This document shows positions 48,140 through 60,175 of a stretch of 64,000 nt of DNA, one piece after another; the first letter of the stretch is position 1, and each line of letters starts with the position of its first letter. The DNA comes from Mucor racemosus (lineage: Eukaryota; Mucoromycota; Mucoromycetes; Mucorales; Mucoraceae), in NCBI GenBank assembly GCA_027405735.1, contig JAPEHQ010000012.1, positions 372,001-436,000 of the forward strand, written 5' to 3'. A model generated the notes under the pieces. That model was not told the origin of the DNA, did no database searches, and saw nothing but the letters and a program-made list of their open reading frames with translations. The position numbers were made by a program, and so were the translations under genes.

Positions 48140-49190
48140 ATGGCCTCCACAGGTGTAAATAATGATAATGGAGTTATGAAATTGAAACCATCGTTACCAA
48201 CTTGTGAAGTAAGATCATAGCAAGCTCCCACTTTGCGGTATCTTATTTGATCCTTATATATATTCAGCGCACTCGTATTACACTATCAGAACTTGGTGTT
48301 GACTACGTTTTTGTTGTCATTGATGCCAAGTATAAGCCTACTTAGCACTATAGCATTACTGTATTACTATGTTCAGTTAACTACTAAGTCTATGCATATT
48401 GTAGGTATTTAGACGTTTTTTGCAAGAGAAAAAGCCCTTGCTTAGTTGATAGAAATGAACATACTATCCCTGATCCTCTTACCATTGTACAATATTTATG
48501 TGTGAGCTTTTCTGGTAAAAAGGTGTAAGTGGATTGAATCGGTTATGAAGCATGTTTGTTAATTGATTTTTTTATGAATAGCCTAATTTCTGCAGACTTA
48601 GTTGAATGTGCTGATAGCCGATATGTCATTGAGTTTTATGACGGCGCTATTGGAACTAATTATAACAGATATCTAAAAACTTGTGATGAAAATGACTCTT
48701 TTGAACATTATAAAATGACCTTGAATACTGACTAATTCCATGCAACTTAAGCTCACTGAAAATGACATGCGTTCCTTTTTTAACCTCAACTTTTGAAAGA
48801 GCAATTATCCACAGGATCTTTCTTTTTGCACAAAGAATTCTCCTATGCAGATATAGGAATGTCGCTTTTTTTTTTAAATTCGTATGCATAATTTCAATAG
48901 CATATGCTTGATGGATTTGAATTTAGTGCCCTTGAAGCCTGCCCAAGAGTAGCTAAATATTTTGATGCTGTCATCATTAAATCATCTTTACAAGGAACTT
49001 TTGTGGGCGCTGAAAGAGTGTCTTTTTTTTTATTATCAAATTTTATAATGTTGCCGAGCCTACCGACGTATAATACTTGGTTTTTTAGCTTGTAAATCGA
49101 TATTTCACAATAACTAGCTTTTTAGGACGCCAGGGAAGAAAACACTCAGCTTGGTTTACACACAAAAGAAGTAAGCCTACATCTAGTCAA
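48140..49190 (+). pseudogene. Decayed glutathione S-transferase-like gene
   Basis: Thioredoxin-fold/GST (omega/DHAR-like) cytosolic enzyme relic. From the ATG at 48140, exons 48140-48208, 48268-48329 and one starting at 48405 splice cleanly. They give LPTCE|RTRITLSELGVDYVFV, YLDVFCKRKSPCLVD and TIPDPLTIVQYL. A fourth exon gives LISADLVECADSRYVIEFYD and YLKTCDENDSFEHYKMTLNTD before a stop at ~48733. C-terminal helices reappear in other frames (FLHKEFSYADIGMSLFF ~48840; GFEFSALEACPRVAKYFDAV ~48910), interrupted by TAA and frameshifts. The active-site neighbourhood lacks the usual CPxC/S (PTCER), and the segment after strand 2 is shortened. Intact splice sites show a genomic gene, not a retrocopy. 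A real gene with unrecognised introns is possible but would need several unusual splices. Confidence 0.65.
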
Positions 49191-50205
49191 CTCTATAATG
49201 AGATAACTATCAATCTTATGAATTTCTAATTATAAACTTAAAATACTGAAATTTAAACTTCATCTAACAAACATTAGAGATGTATAGATCGAGTAACATT
49301 ATCAGACCACGAATATTGGTATTGTATATTACCAACATCTAACGATTATTGTGCAAGTTTATTGTGCTCCCATGTTGCTTATTAAAAAAAGTACAGATCA
49401 ACCAATTTGTTTAATTCGATTCACACATTGCAAACAACCAGATCTAATAAAGCATATACTTTCCATCCCTTCATCTAAAACTAAATCATTTACTTTATGC
49501 TTTCATATTATATTGCAGTTTCCAAACTCATTTATGTCGTACATACATGGAAATCATGGGTATCGTCAAAATTAAAGATATGTTAACATGGGTTGTTGTA
49601 CAAGCACAAACGTACATTGTGATACAAGAAAAAGGAAATGCATTTCTGTGATTTACATGTATATAAAAAAAGCATTTATTTAGAATATAGTATATATATT
49701 GTTACTTTATTTTATAGAATTTTAGTGTAATATATAGCACCATTAATGCTACTTAGATAAGATCATTCTACAATATTTAGTAATGAATGACTATTTGGTG
49801 ACACTGCACAATTCAACGAGTGTATGGTGCAATACTATTTGAAGAATATCAGATTTCCATTTAAACATTCAATTTAATCCAATAGCATGCTGTAATTTGC
49901 AGTAGAAAAGCCAATCAAAACGCTATAATGATGAAATCACGCAAGACGGATTTGAAAAGATACAATTCATGGTTTTATAATAACTTTGGCAATTTAACAT
50001 ATATTTAAATATAATATAAGCACTATTATTTTTCAGATCAAACAATTTCTTGTGTTCAAAATATTTTATATGCATGAGATAATTTATACATTAAAAAATA
50101 GACATTTATTTATATACAAAATTATTGGATTTGTGTTAGTTTCTAAAAAAATCGTCGTTTCAAAGATATTGGTAGTTAACCCTTGAAAGGAAAATTTTAT
50201 TCATA
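49191..50205. other. Spacer
   Basis: AT-rich; no gene or named repeat recognised. The 3' end contains the downstream flank of the bZIP gene. Confidence 0.45.
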
Positions 50206-50904
50206 TTATTCAGTATTCAATAAAGCAGGATCTTTTTCAACGACTAAAGCACGCAACCATTTGGCTTCTTTTTCTAATTCGATAACTCTCTTTTCGAGGG
50301 CTTCGGCTTTAACTGTCATTTCTTTAGCTGTTTGCTCCAATGCTTGCTCTCTTAATTTCTTTTTCATACGGAATCTAGCAGATGCAGCTGTATTTCTTTT
50401 TCTTTTATCCTCTTCAACAATATCTGATGGTTCTTCTTCATTCTCTTTAACAGCTATTGAAAATTTACGCTTCTTTGAGGGAACTGAGGGTGTATTATGA
50501 ACTTGGTTTATGGGTAGTTTGTTTTGTTGTTGATGTTGAATTGGAGCGGGCGCAATTCTTGGCAATTGAGATTGGAGCTGATGTTGTTGTTGTTGTTGTT
50601 GTTGTGCAGGTTGGATGGTTTTAACAGAGGATGTAGCTGGTACTAAATAACTATTATTATTCAAATAAGAATTCATTAAAGAGTTATTTTGTGGTTGTAA
50701 ATCATTCAAGTTGGCAAATGTTGCGAAAAGGTCCTGCTGTTCAGCAACGGCCTTGTAGGAATCATCTGCAATAGCTTGGCCTGGCTTTGTGTCAAATGTA
50801 AATTGAGCATTAGCCCAAATAGCAAGTTCTTCACTAAGAGCTTCCTCGGAAAGAGGTACAGGTGAGTCATCCCCAAGTAAATTTAATGAAGAGATATATG
50901 ACAT
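50206..50904 (-). CDS. bZIP transcription factor, CYS3/MetR/Zip1-like
   Basis: Nuclear DNA-binding activator, intronless, 232 aa. The basic region reads KRKRNTAASARFRMKKKLRE, followed by a leucine-zipper coiled coil (~aa 175-225: EQALEQ...MTVKAEALEKRVIELEKEAK). The NTAASARFR.KKK...ALE signature is that of the sulfur-metabolism regulators CYS3, MetR and Zip1 rather than AP-1 (NRAAQRAFR) or GCN4. The target pathway (sulfate and methionine assimilation genes) is inferred from family membership. The N-terminus is acidic and the middle has a poly-Gln run encoded by CAA. Start at 50904: first Met of the frame, with a TATA-like word about 70 bp upstream. Confidence 0.9.
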   Translation of the reverse strand: MSYISSLNLLGDDSPVPLSEEALSEELAIWANAQFTFDTKPGQAIADDSYKAVAEQQDLFATFANLNDLQPQNNSLMNSYLNNNSYLVPATSSVKTIQPAQQQQQQQHQLQSQLPRIAPAPIQHQQQNKLPINQVHNTPSVPSKKRKFSIAVKENEEEPSDIVEEDKRKRNTAASARFRMKKKLREQALEQTAKEMTVKAEALEKRVIELEKEAKWLRALVVEKDPALLNTE

Positions 50905-50970
50905 TTCGTATAAAGTAAAAGTATAGAAGGAAAGGGAGAGGGTTTAAATTCTAAAATGGGGGCTATCGGG

Positions 50971-50980
50971 TTTTTATATT
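50971..50980 (-). promoter_or_regulatory. Probable TATA box of the bZIP gene
   Basis: AATATAAAAA on the minus strand, 67-76 bp before the start codon. Confidence 0.45.
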
Positions 50981-52681
50981 CGATTATCCTCATCCGACCC
51001 GCACAGATCCATAACATAACATCCATCTTGCGGCTGAATAATCGATCTCATTTCGTTTCCTGGGAAATATTGCCACAATCATTTGCATAAAAATCTACAC
51101 TTGCTCTTTCAATCTTTGAGTCTGCGATCAAAGAAGAAATTTGCTAAAAATGTAAACTGTTTGGATGCAGTAGTTTTTGGCAGTTTTTTTAAACATAATT
51201 TATTGCTTGCATTAAGCGATACGAGAAACCTATAATTTATATGGAATCGACAATAGAAAACCCAATGAGTTGCGGCATGACAAAGGAAGACACATACTTT
51301 TTAACAAGAGAATATAATGAGATTATCTCAATTTATTTCTTGAATGACAATAAGGATAATAAGCTTCTTGGTCTTCTTGTATTTATTATACGATCTAGGT
51401 CTTGTTTCTCAAGCCTACGATCACTTTTTCTTGCCCCGGAAACATATTATAATATGTTTCAAACTATCAAAGATACTGAATAAATGCGTTATTTGACCAA
51501 GGTAGGAAACCTTTAGGCTTCGATGTGAGCACCCATAACTAGGTCAGTTAGAGGTCCAGGGTTTTAGTACAAAGATAGACGCAAAAAAGAAAAATTGCTT
51601 GTGGATAATCATTACAGACATATTTCTGTTTGTTGGTAGCTGCGTAGAAGATGTTGCAGATGAACAAATATACACAAAAGCTCGAAATTGTGATACAATG
51701 CGTAGTTTTTAGAAATTACATCATCTTGATCAAAAACTATTTTATTCTTATTATTATTATCGTTGATTAATGATTTTTGTTACTATTGTAATCAAAGGAA
51801 TCCAACATTGCATAGTGTACAACTCCTTTGTTGGAAGCATGTAAGCATTCGTTTCTGCGTCCTACTTGTATTTTTTATTATTAACAAACTAACAAATTAA
51901 CAGACCAAATAGAACGGTGCTCCCTACTATGGAGATCTTTCTTTTGGATATATCCATCCCTAGTCTGAAGTTATCTTGAACTGTAAGCGAAAGCAAATCT
52001 GTAGAATCTAGTAGTACAGAATTTGTATATTATTTATAGAGAAAAAAAAACTACGCCTATTCTTTATCTCAATCGTGATCCCGATGTTAGTCGCTGCAAT
52101 CCTCATTCTTGTACAATAATGTTCATGTTCAGTTGCAATGGGAGTTTATACAGACTTAGTATAAAGCTATGCCTATTGATTGCCTTTGATTTTTTAACTC
52201 TATCTCATTACCTCGATAATAATGGTTCAGGAAAACTAATTGATATACAACAACTCAGTGATAAGATACTCTCCAAGATATGTAGGAAGAAGCATCAGGA
52301 ATCTACACATATAATCTGACCTTTGAAAATTTTGTGTACTAAACTTCGAGTCAATGTCATTTTAATTATGCAATATTTTTGTTAATGTTATCATCATCAT
52401 CATCATCGTTTGTCGTAGGATGACAACAATGCCTTGGAAGTGGCTATTGTGCACATTTTATTTTTGGGCTCGCAGCTGTGCGCCAACCACTAAAACAGCT
52501 TCGTGATTGTTCATAATCAGGATACATTGTCAAAATGCTAAAGTTTCGGTCAGCATGGCACGTCTGTTTTGAGTCGAGTAAACTATTATAAAGTAACCCA
52601 TATTTTTTATTTAGATAATGATTAATCGCAATCGCCGAGAACCTGAAAAAAATGTTATGCTTTCTTATTTATAAATTGCTA
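50981..52681. other. Spacer
   Basis: No gene supported. Plus-strand open frames at 51241-51483 and 52023-52319 lack motifs or splice context. A TCATCATCATCATCAT tract occurs near 52391. Confidence 0.4.
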
Positions 52682-53589
52682 TTATAAAAGACAAATCACG
52701 TTCTTATGTATTAATAATGGTACACCATTAGGATGCAAAGCAAAGTCAGTAATGTAACTAGAATCACTAGAGGCCAAGAAGATATAAGATGGTGTAACTT
52801 CACTAGGTTGACCTGCACGACCCAAAGGAACCTGTTTACCAAACTCCTCAACTTGCTCTTCTATGAAAAAAGCAGGAACCAATGGAGCCCAGATAGGACC
52901 AGGAGCTACTGCATTGACATGAATGTTCTTACTAGCCAATTGTTGTGAAAAAGATCTTGTAAAAGTGACAATGGCGCCCTTTGTTGAAGAACAACCAACT
53001 AATTGTTTACTACCCTTGTAAGCAGTTACAGATGTTGTATTGACGATAGAACTACCAGATTTCATGTGACTCAAGGCAAACTTGGTAATAGCAAACATAC
53101 CGAAAACTATAAATTATGCAAATGTGAGAATGGGAAGTAGTTAGGTGTGAACACATTGAAATAATTACCATTTGATTTGAATGTTCTTTTAACTTGTCCG
53201 AGATCGATTTCATCAAGACTATCGCAAATGTATTGCTCAGAAGCATTGTTGATCAAAATATCAATAACACCAAACTGTTTGATGTGGTTTTCAATAGCAT
53301 TCTTGGCAAATTCAGTATCGGCAACATCACCAGCTTCAAAATTAACACGAGCATCATAATTTTCAACAAATTTTGCTCTATCTTCCGCATCTTTTTTGTC
53401 GTGCTATTTATAAATCATTGTAATACCATCAACAGATCTACCAATACCAGAATCACCACCAGTGATAAATAACTTTCTACCCTTTAATTTTCCTGCAGCT
53501 TTGAAATTGTCGGTAACAGCAGGGTGAGGACCCATTTCATGTTGAAGATCAGGTTGCTTCTCTTGCTTTTGAGGAGGAAATTCAGACAT
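52682..53589 (-). pseudogene. Short-chain dehydrogenase/reductase with internal deletion and stop
   Basis: Classical SDR resembling bacterial/fungal glucose-ribitol dehydrogenase types (YghA-like). The minus-strand exon from 53589 encodes DLQHEMGPHPAV and the cofactor motif FITGGDSGIGRSV. It then jumps to DGITMIYK and an in-frame TAG (53406-53404) before HDKKDAEDRAKF. Compared with the family about ten residues after GIGRS(V) are missing. Beyond the stop the frame continues (GDVADTEF, DILINNASEQYI) to a clean intron (53168-53107). After it come SIVNTTSVTAYKG, the catalytic region with SSTKGA, where the family's YSSTKGA Tyr is replaced by Cys (VGCSSTKG), and NAVAPGPIW. The missing catalytic Tyr, deletion and stop together argue for loss of function. 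The last residues after HPNG may belong to an intron or be altered. Confidence 0.75.
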
Positions 53590-53759
53590 ATTTTGTAGTT
53601 TTTGTGTTTATTATAAAGTTACAAATATTATTCTAGAAGACAGAAATTCAATCTTTTGCAGTATAGGCCTACAAAAAAATCACTTCGTATATACACCAGG
53701 TGAAAGATGTGAGGTTAAAGTCAATTCAAAGTAGGATAACTCATAACAGTACGGCGATT

Positions 53760-54945
53760 TTGGCACAAGATGAGAGATATTAATACTAAACACTTTTTAC
53801 GAGATACCTTAGACACTACTAAACATATTTGAATTGATCACATAATGATATGTATTTCTAATTTATTCTATATCACACGAAAGGCTCAAAAATACGTAAT
53901 ATTCATTCTTTTTCATTAATTATATGCCAATATACCTGAAATGCTCAATTTTAATCCAAAAATGAGTATACGGAAATATTCTATTTTTTGCAGTTGGTAT
54001 TAGTTTTTCAATGCTAATGTTTCAGATTTTTACACGTATTTCAGTGCTAAAAATTAAAAACTTTGAGTCTGGATATCTCTACAAAACATTAAGCTATACT
54101 AACGCATTTTAATAATGAAACTTACTTGTTTTAAAGCGCTCTATAACATATTTTGGTTTAAAAATATTCTGAGCACTTTTATTTTTTTTTCCATTTTTTG
54201 GCATTTTTGTAGTCAATTTCAAAGTATTCGTTAAACTGAAAGGTATTTTTTTTAACATTCATGTCATCAATCTCATTGAGCTCTCTCGAATTCAATTTAG
54301 TTTTTTTCAAAATATTGATTTTTCATAGAAATATCTTCAAAAATGTGTACAAAGAGACACTCCCATTTCTAGCATCAATTTTCCCCTATATACCCTCATC
54401 CCAAATTCTGAATTTGAAAAAAATATGACACAAATCTCTTTTTTTCTATGAAAAATATAGCTAAAAGGTTCAGTAATAGCTCAATTGATAGATACTTTTG
54501 CTGCACAGTATTGTCATTAGTTATATTTAAAATTCATTTATGAAAAGTGTTGTGTATCTTCAAAAAACCTCTAACATTTCATTTGCATTTTGCGCAAAAT
54601 TCAATATAAAACATTTGTTTGAATTTTATTTCGATGAATGCAGAATCCAAAACTGTACAAAAGTTACTTACTACGCTAGGTCGACTTACTTTGCAGCTCA
54701 TGAGCTCATGTGCATTTAAACGATTTTGTTTTTTGAACCATTTTTTGTCATTTTTTCATCATATTCATCGAATCCATTTTGGAACCCCGTTACTATAGGC
54801 TTTAAGCTGTTATATTGACTATTATTTTGATTATCTCGACAAAAAATTAATATTTATCGCTGAAACAAAAAATACAGAATAGCTTAGAGTTGGATCTATC
54901 TTTTGTGAATATAAAAAGCTAATACCTCAATTTAGGGACTCAATT
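53760..54945 (-). repeat. Repeat R1, copy D (inverted)
   Basis: Reads as R1 in reverse complement, from the TTGAGTCCCTAAATTGAGG side at ~54945 to ~53760. Nearly identical to copy E over more than 900 bp (they share differences from copy C such as GATTGATGACATGAATG). The distal ~150 bp diverge or are deleted. Confidence 0.85.
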
Positions 54946-55329
54946 ATTTATATTCCATTTTAGTAATATGCCAAAATTATAATATATATTTTAGGCCGCA
55001 CATCCAAGGTCTCGGTCCATATTTGGTGTGATATATAATAAATTAACATACGTCCTCATTAATTGACAATATGTTCTTAGACAGTAATTAATTATCTATA
55101 ATAGAGTAATAAATAGTTATAATGAAAAGTATATAAATACATCCTTTGGGTATATTGTTAATAAAAAGTAGGGATGACCCGGATCAGCTCATTTAGGCCG
55201 ATGCTTTGAAATAAATACTTCTTCATGATAAAATGTTTATAGTGCATACGAGTCGAGTATATCATATATAAAGAAAATCTTTTTATTTATATTTTCTTTT
55301 GTCATTTTTAATTAGCTATCATGGAGTGT
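54946..55329. other. Spacer
   Basis: AT-rich, nothing recognised. Confidence 0.35.
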
Positions 55330-56230
55330 AGAGATTTAACAATTTAATTAAAACGTTTTATGGTGGAAATATATTTGATATTACAAAGATTTATTGATGT
55401 TTTGTTGGTTAGCGGTTGCAGCTACACGATTTTTGCAGCCTTGTACCACTTTGGTTTTGAGTAGAACAATATCTACAGATCTACATACTAATTTCCTGTA
55501 TTTTTTACTGTTATCGTCCATGGTTGTTTTATACAATACGTAATAAACAGTATTGCTTCTTCTGAATAACCTCTAAATATCAAAGATACAATTGTATCAG
55601 GGGGGACTTATGGGCCAACTTTTTATAATACTTTAGCAAAGTCCAGGCCAAAATATCCTTGAAGACACTATGACCTATCTTACTATTTTTGGAGAGCACT
55701 GATCTACCAGAATTTGGAATTACCAAATTACCAATTCAGAACATCCGTCAAACCATGATGTTCAACATGCAAATCAAGCAAGGTCATATTTCATGCATCT
55801 ATAATCATGCTAACTTTACTATTAAGTCATAGTAGAAGCATGATTCCAAAATATCCACACAATATTCAAATGCTCATTCTAATTATATTATTATCATTCA
55901 CATTTAATACACTCATCCAATTAGTATATAAACCTTCTCTATAAGCTCATAATAAAACGGTACTTTTTGATTTGATTAATTTCATACGATTTACCTTTGA
56001 ATAAAGTAAGCATTCTATAGGATCTGTAGGTATTTGCTTCACAGATGATCCCTAAGAGGAAGCCCAAAAATTGCATATCCCACCTTTCCGTTGAGATTAT
56101 ATCATGGTAAGATGTCATACTATCTCTGAGATTATTGGCAGAATTGTTGACAAAACCTAACATTGGAATCATTAGTATTAAGTTTCATTATACAGTATAA
56201 CAACATTGTACTCGCTCTTATGAGCCTCAT
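55330..56230 (-). pseudogene. Decayed transposase-like relic (possibly piggyBac/DDE_Tnp_1_7-like)
   Basis: The minus-strand segment 56170-56000 reads SANNLRDSMTSYHDIISTER, then WDMQFLGFLLGIICEANTYR and SYRMLTLFKG up to a GTAAATC donor-like site. The arrangement (a polar segment, then RW..qFLgFLLgi..aNty..Y) resembles the C-terminal end of piggyBac-type transposases. Further down, 55775-55600 reads DLHVEHHGLTDVLNW and ALSKNSKIGHSVFKDILAWT with stops. Family assignment is tentative. Confidence 0.35.
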
Positions 56231-56257
56231 TACTGCGCTGAACTAAGATACTATTTC

Positions 56258-56619
56258 TGCTACGCCAGGAGATTATATCAATTTTAAGGCTAAAATATGT
56301 ACTAAATCATTTAATAAAAATAAAGGAAAACTGTTATAAAATGAAAGAGCACACTAAAACTAAAGAACTTTATTATGCGATCAAAACATCTTCTTTTATA
56401 TTTACATTCTCTAATTATATGACTAGTCTCAAATGAGTCTATTTATATATATATATATATATTCAATCACGTCTAGATGACACACACTAGTTCCATATTC
56501 CTCAATACATACCATATAAACTGAGCTTTATAACATAATACACAGCAATGTAGAACTTAACATATCAAACTGTGTCATAATCTTAACCAAGGAATGCACC
56601 CAGATCTGTGGATGCAACA
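56258..56619 (-). mobile_element. Solo LTR2, inverted copy with perfect target duplication
   Basis: 362 bp from TGCTACGCCAGGAG to GTGGATGCAACA, the reverse complement of 20101-20450. The 5-bp ATTTC flanks both sides (56253-56257 and 56620-56624). A TA-repeat near 56445-56461 is longer than in the other copy. Confidence 0.85.
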
Positions 56620-56959
56620 ATTTCCCCACATAAGAACTTAAATGTTATCTCACATATAACCATGTTCTGATATTCAAATAGAGAAAACATGAATTTAACA
56701 GTAAATACTAAAGGTATTAGTATTTTAACGTAGTATAATAAAATAGACCGACTCATAAACAAAGCAAATTGATTCATAAAATAAACTGAAGAAACACATA
56801 GCCCAAAGTAAAGATTGCTCTATGTGGATCATTAACAAGTATTATGTCGAAAGCAGGCATTAAAAGACCGTCTTGATTATGTAAATAACGAAGCTCAATA
56901 TAAGCTTTAAAATCACAAACAAACTAGTTGTTTTACCAAAAGAATAAACATATGGATAT

Positions 56960-57112
56960 TGCATGAAGACAATGGAATCATGTTTCTATCATTTAATAGT
57001 AGCATGATGATAGACGTATGGAATGCAGCGTTGTATGATTTGCATGTTAAACATCACGATTTGAGAGATGTCCTAAGTTGGTAATTCGGTTATTCCTAAC
57101 TCTGATAGATCA
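56960..57112 (+). repeat. Inverted partner of 55690-55870
   Basis: TGGAATCATGTTTCTATCAT, GATTTGCATGTTAAACATCA and TTGGTAATTCGGTTATTCC mirror the reverse complement of 55870-55690. The two arms enclose the transposase relic and the solo LTR2. Confidence 0.6.
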
Positions 57113-57289
57113 CTGACAGTTACGGTGCAACCTCCAGATATAACTAATATAAATAGAGTAGTAGAAATATAGACTTATTGCATGCTATCCATATTTTTGA
57201 ATGAAGAAGGATTCAAACTGTATCTTTTTCAAAGCTTTTTTATTTTACATTTTACTGCAATTATTATACTCATTGTCGTATTATTTTCA

Positions 57290-57325
57290 GGTTTGATAAA
57301 TAATACTTAAAAAAGAATACAATAC
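57290..57325 (+). repeat. 5' fragment of LTR1
   Basis: TTTTCAGGTTTGATAAATAATACTTAAAAAAGAATACAAT-like start of LTR1, cut off where R3 copy 2 begins. Confidence 0.55.
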
Positions 57326-57880
57326 ACTACGGCCAACCTGCTGTGCTGCACAAGATGATTTTGTTGTGCCCAGGTGGGCTGCACACTATAGCCTGAGCTG
57401 TTATTCTCACTGAATATGGCTAAAAAGATACCAGGATGCGCACGGGCACAACAAAAAAAACTGCACACGAGCACAATGCTAAGCCTGCATGTGCAAATTA
57501 TAGATTCTGTCCGTGTACATGATGACATTAATCCCATGTGTGCATAGTAATAGTAGAATTGCCCATAAGCATATCATTATCCCTATTTGTGCATAATAAA
57601 AAACCTGACCATGAGCATAGTGAGCTGATCGTATGGGCACAAATTTGTTTGTACATGAGCATGGTGCCGTTCTCAAAATCCCATTGCATTTTTTACTGGG
57701 ATGGGTTTTTAAATTACATTTGTTTTTATTAATAATATAAATTTCAGACAATACTATTTAATAGGTTGTTGATGTAGTAGAGCAATACATTCAACGGCCA
57801 ATATATTTACGATTATCATCATTTATAAATATGTTTATATATAGCTATAATGTTTGCAGCAGCAATGGTTTTTGCTCGAG

Positions 57881-58413
57881 TGTCGTATATTTTCAGGATT
57901 GATAAATAGTACTTAAAAAAGAATACAATTATAAAAGAATGAGTAATTAATCAGTTCTTCAACTGTATAATAAAAACAAGATATCGTTTATTTACTGTAG
58001 ATGTAAAAGTATGGCCTTTTATATTGATTTGACATTGAGATCCTGAGATGTAATTTAAGGCATTATTGAACCATTGGATCTGTTCGATAGTAATCTATGG
58101 ATTGAAATGGATCAATCATAATTTAACCGTTCTTGCAGAGCTTGTGAGTTGCTTGTTTCAATGCTGCGCTAAATATGCTTGGATGTTGATGTGATAACTA
58201 CTTGATTGGTTAACTGCTGGGATGAAATAATGTGGTGTCATCATTGAGGTCAAAGCGTTCTTGGTAATTACTGGATTAAACTTGATGCGCTAGGAGTTTC
58301 TTATATCCGATTTCGAGACTTGCACTTCAATACATGTCGTAGTCAGTAGATTGTAAGATGTATTGATACTGTAGAAGGTGATAATGTATGATACTAGTAG
58401 GTGGAATACAACA
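57881..58413 (+). mobile_element. Solo LTR1 with perfect target duplication
   Basis: 533 bp from TGTCGTATATTTTCAGG to GGTGGAATACAACA, flanked by TCGAG (57876-57880 and 58414-58418). The empty site TTTGCTCGAGTATAAACTT is preserved in R3 copy 1 at 16647-16665. Confidence 0.9.
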
Positions 58414-59994
58414 TCGAGCATAAACTTAAATAGCACATACTGCTTAAATTTATACCGCAAGACAAATCTAAAATTATAAATGTTACTTTATCATCACTCA
58501 TAAAATTTAAACAAATTACAAATTAACCTTCTTTAATAAACTTACTATTTTAGTGTACGATTGTCAACTGTAAAAAGATTTGTTTACAAAGATAGCTACG
58601 ATCAAAGCTATGATTATTAGGCAATACATTAGATTACTCTTTTTTTATTTTTGTTTTATGTCATTTGAAGTTTTATCACTTTTCTGGAATATTTCGTGGG
58701 TTTTAGCCAGTTCTAGCTTTTCATTATTGAATAGATATAAATGTCATTGCCTTCGATTTGATCTGGAAATCAAGAAATATGACCAAAAATACAGTAGTAA
58801 ATAGTGATACTTGATATTAGAATGCAGTTAAATAAAAATATCAGTCTCTAATATAACGACTGCTACTTACTGTATATTAAAAACATTAGTCCCTTATGTT
58901 AGCATACGTATTCAGATAAAAGAAAAGAACACCAGCTTGATAGTCTAATATGCCTTCTCAAGCCGTGAATAATATCCTTGGAACATAAAAGCAAAAAGAG
59001 AGAAACAACGCATGCAGAGAATGATTTTCAAGGCTTTACATTATTTAGCGCTATTAAAACCCTGCTAAATTGCACATTTCAGCCAATGTAAAAGCAGCAT
59101 TACAGCGCATCACCCCATAAACTAAACAAAGTAGGCAGTAACTGTTATCATAGAAACATACATTTTTCTATCAGAGAAACCATCTGTCATATCATAGATT
59201 CGTTAAAAATTTGCAAAAGCCAGCCCGCAGAGCAACACCGTAATTGAACACAGCAAGATAGAACGGCTACGTCTCTTATACTATGGTATATATCTAAATT
59301 TTAAATAAAAAAGCGGTTCTTTTTAAACTTTTCTTATATTTAACCACGTACAATCTGAAAATTCAGTTTTTGTAGCGGACATTTTCGGGACTGATTTTAT
59401 CCTTACCAACACTCATGATTTTGATCAAAAAAACGAAAAATCAAACTTTGAAGCCAAAATCAACGTTTAAATGTACTACATTGTGAGAGAAAATTGTAGC
59501 CATGACTAATACACATTTTATAAACGCTTAATATTAAATGTTAAGTAATGAAAATGTGTAGTTTGTCCCAAAAACGGTTTTTTGATTAAAGTACTTTCAT
59601 GTAATATTTTACAATAAAAATGTTTGTTATTTTTTATTGAGCAAATAGAGCGCTAAATGTTGTATATGTGTATATCTTTTGTATTTATAATTGGTAGTAT
59701 AATTAACTCTAGATTTGCAAAATCAGAAAAAAAAATTTAAAAAATGCCAAAATTGATGATCTGGACAAGAATAATTTTCTAAATTAATATTCCGCTTATA
59801 AGCTTTGTAAGTTTTAAAAATAAGAGATTTTATAATACTTGAGAACTTTTTCAAGAATTTACAATGCTGCACCCACTTGATTCAAGCTTATTACTGTAAA
59901 TCTTTATGCATATTAATATTGTGTAGTAGTTTATTTGGTAATAATATAGTCTTACTTTATAATTATTGAGTTAGAGGTGATTTACATTTAGTTT

Positions 59995-60175
59995 TAGTCT
60001 TACCTCTCCATTATCATAAACATAAATATGGCTATCATCACTGTAACCTATTGCCGCCTTTTTACCCGCTTTGTCCAAAGCCATTTTATCCAATGCTTTA
60101 CCAGAACCAACTACTTAAATAACCTACAAATAATTCCTCGGTATTTGCATTAAATTCCATAATTTAAATTGACTG
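59995..60175 (-). pseudogene. WD40 gene fragment (R3 copy 2)
   Basis: Paralogue of the relic at 18172: on the minus strand GSGKALDKMALDKAGKKAAI, then GYSDDSHIYVYDNGE, followed by GTAAGAC. It is independently mutated relative to copy 1, and the splice donor is kept in both. Confidence 0.5.

Noticed and set aside
51241..51483. 80-codon plus-strand open frame with a fair ATG
   Set aside because: No recognisable domain, no nearby promoter or splice signals; expected by chance in a 1.7-kb spacer.
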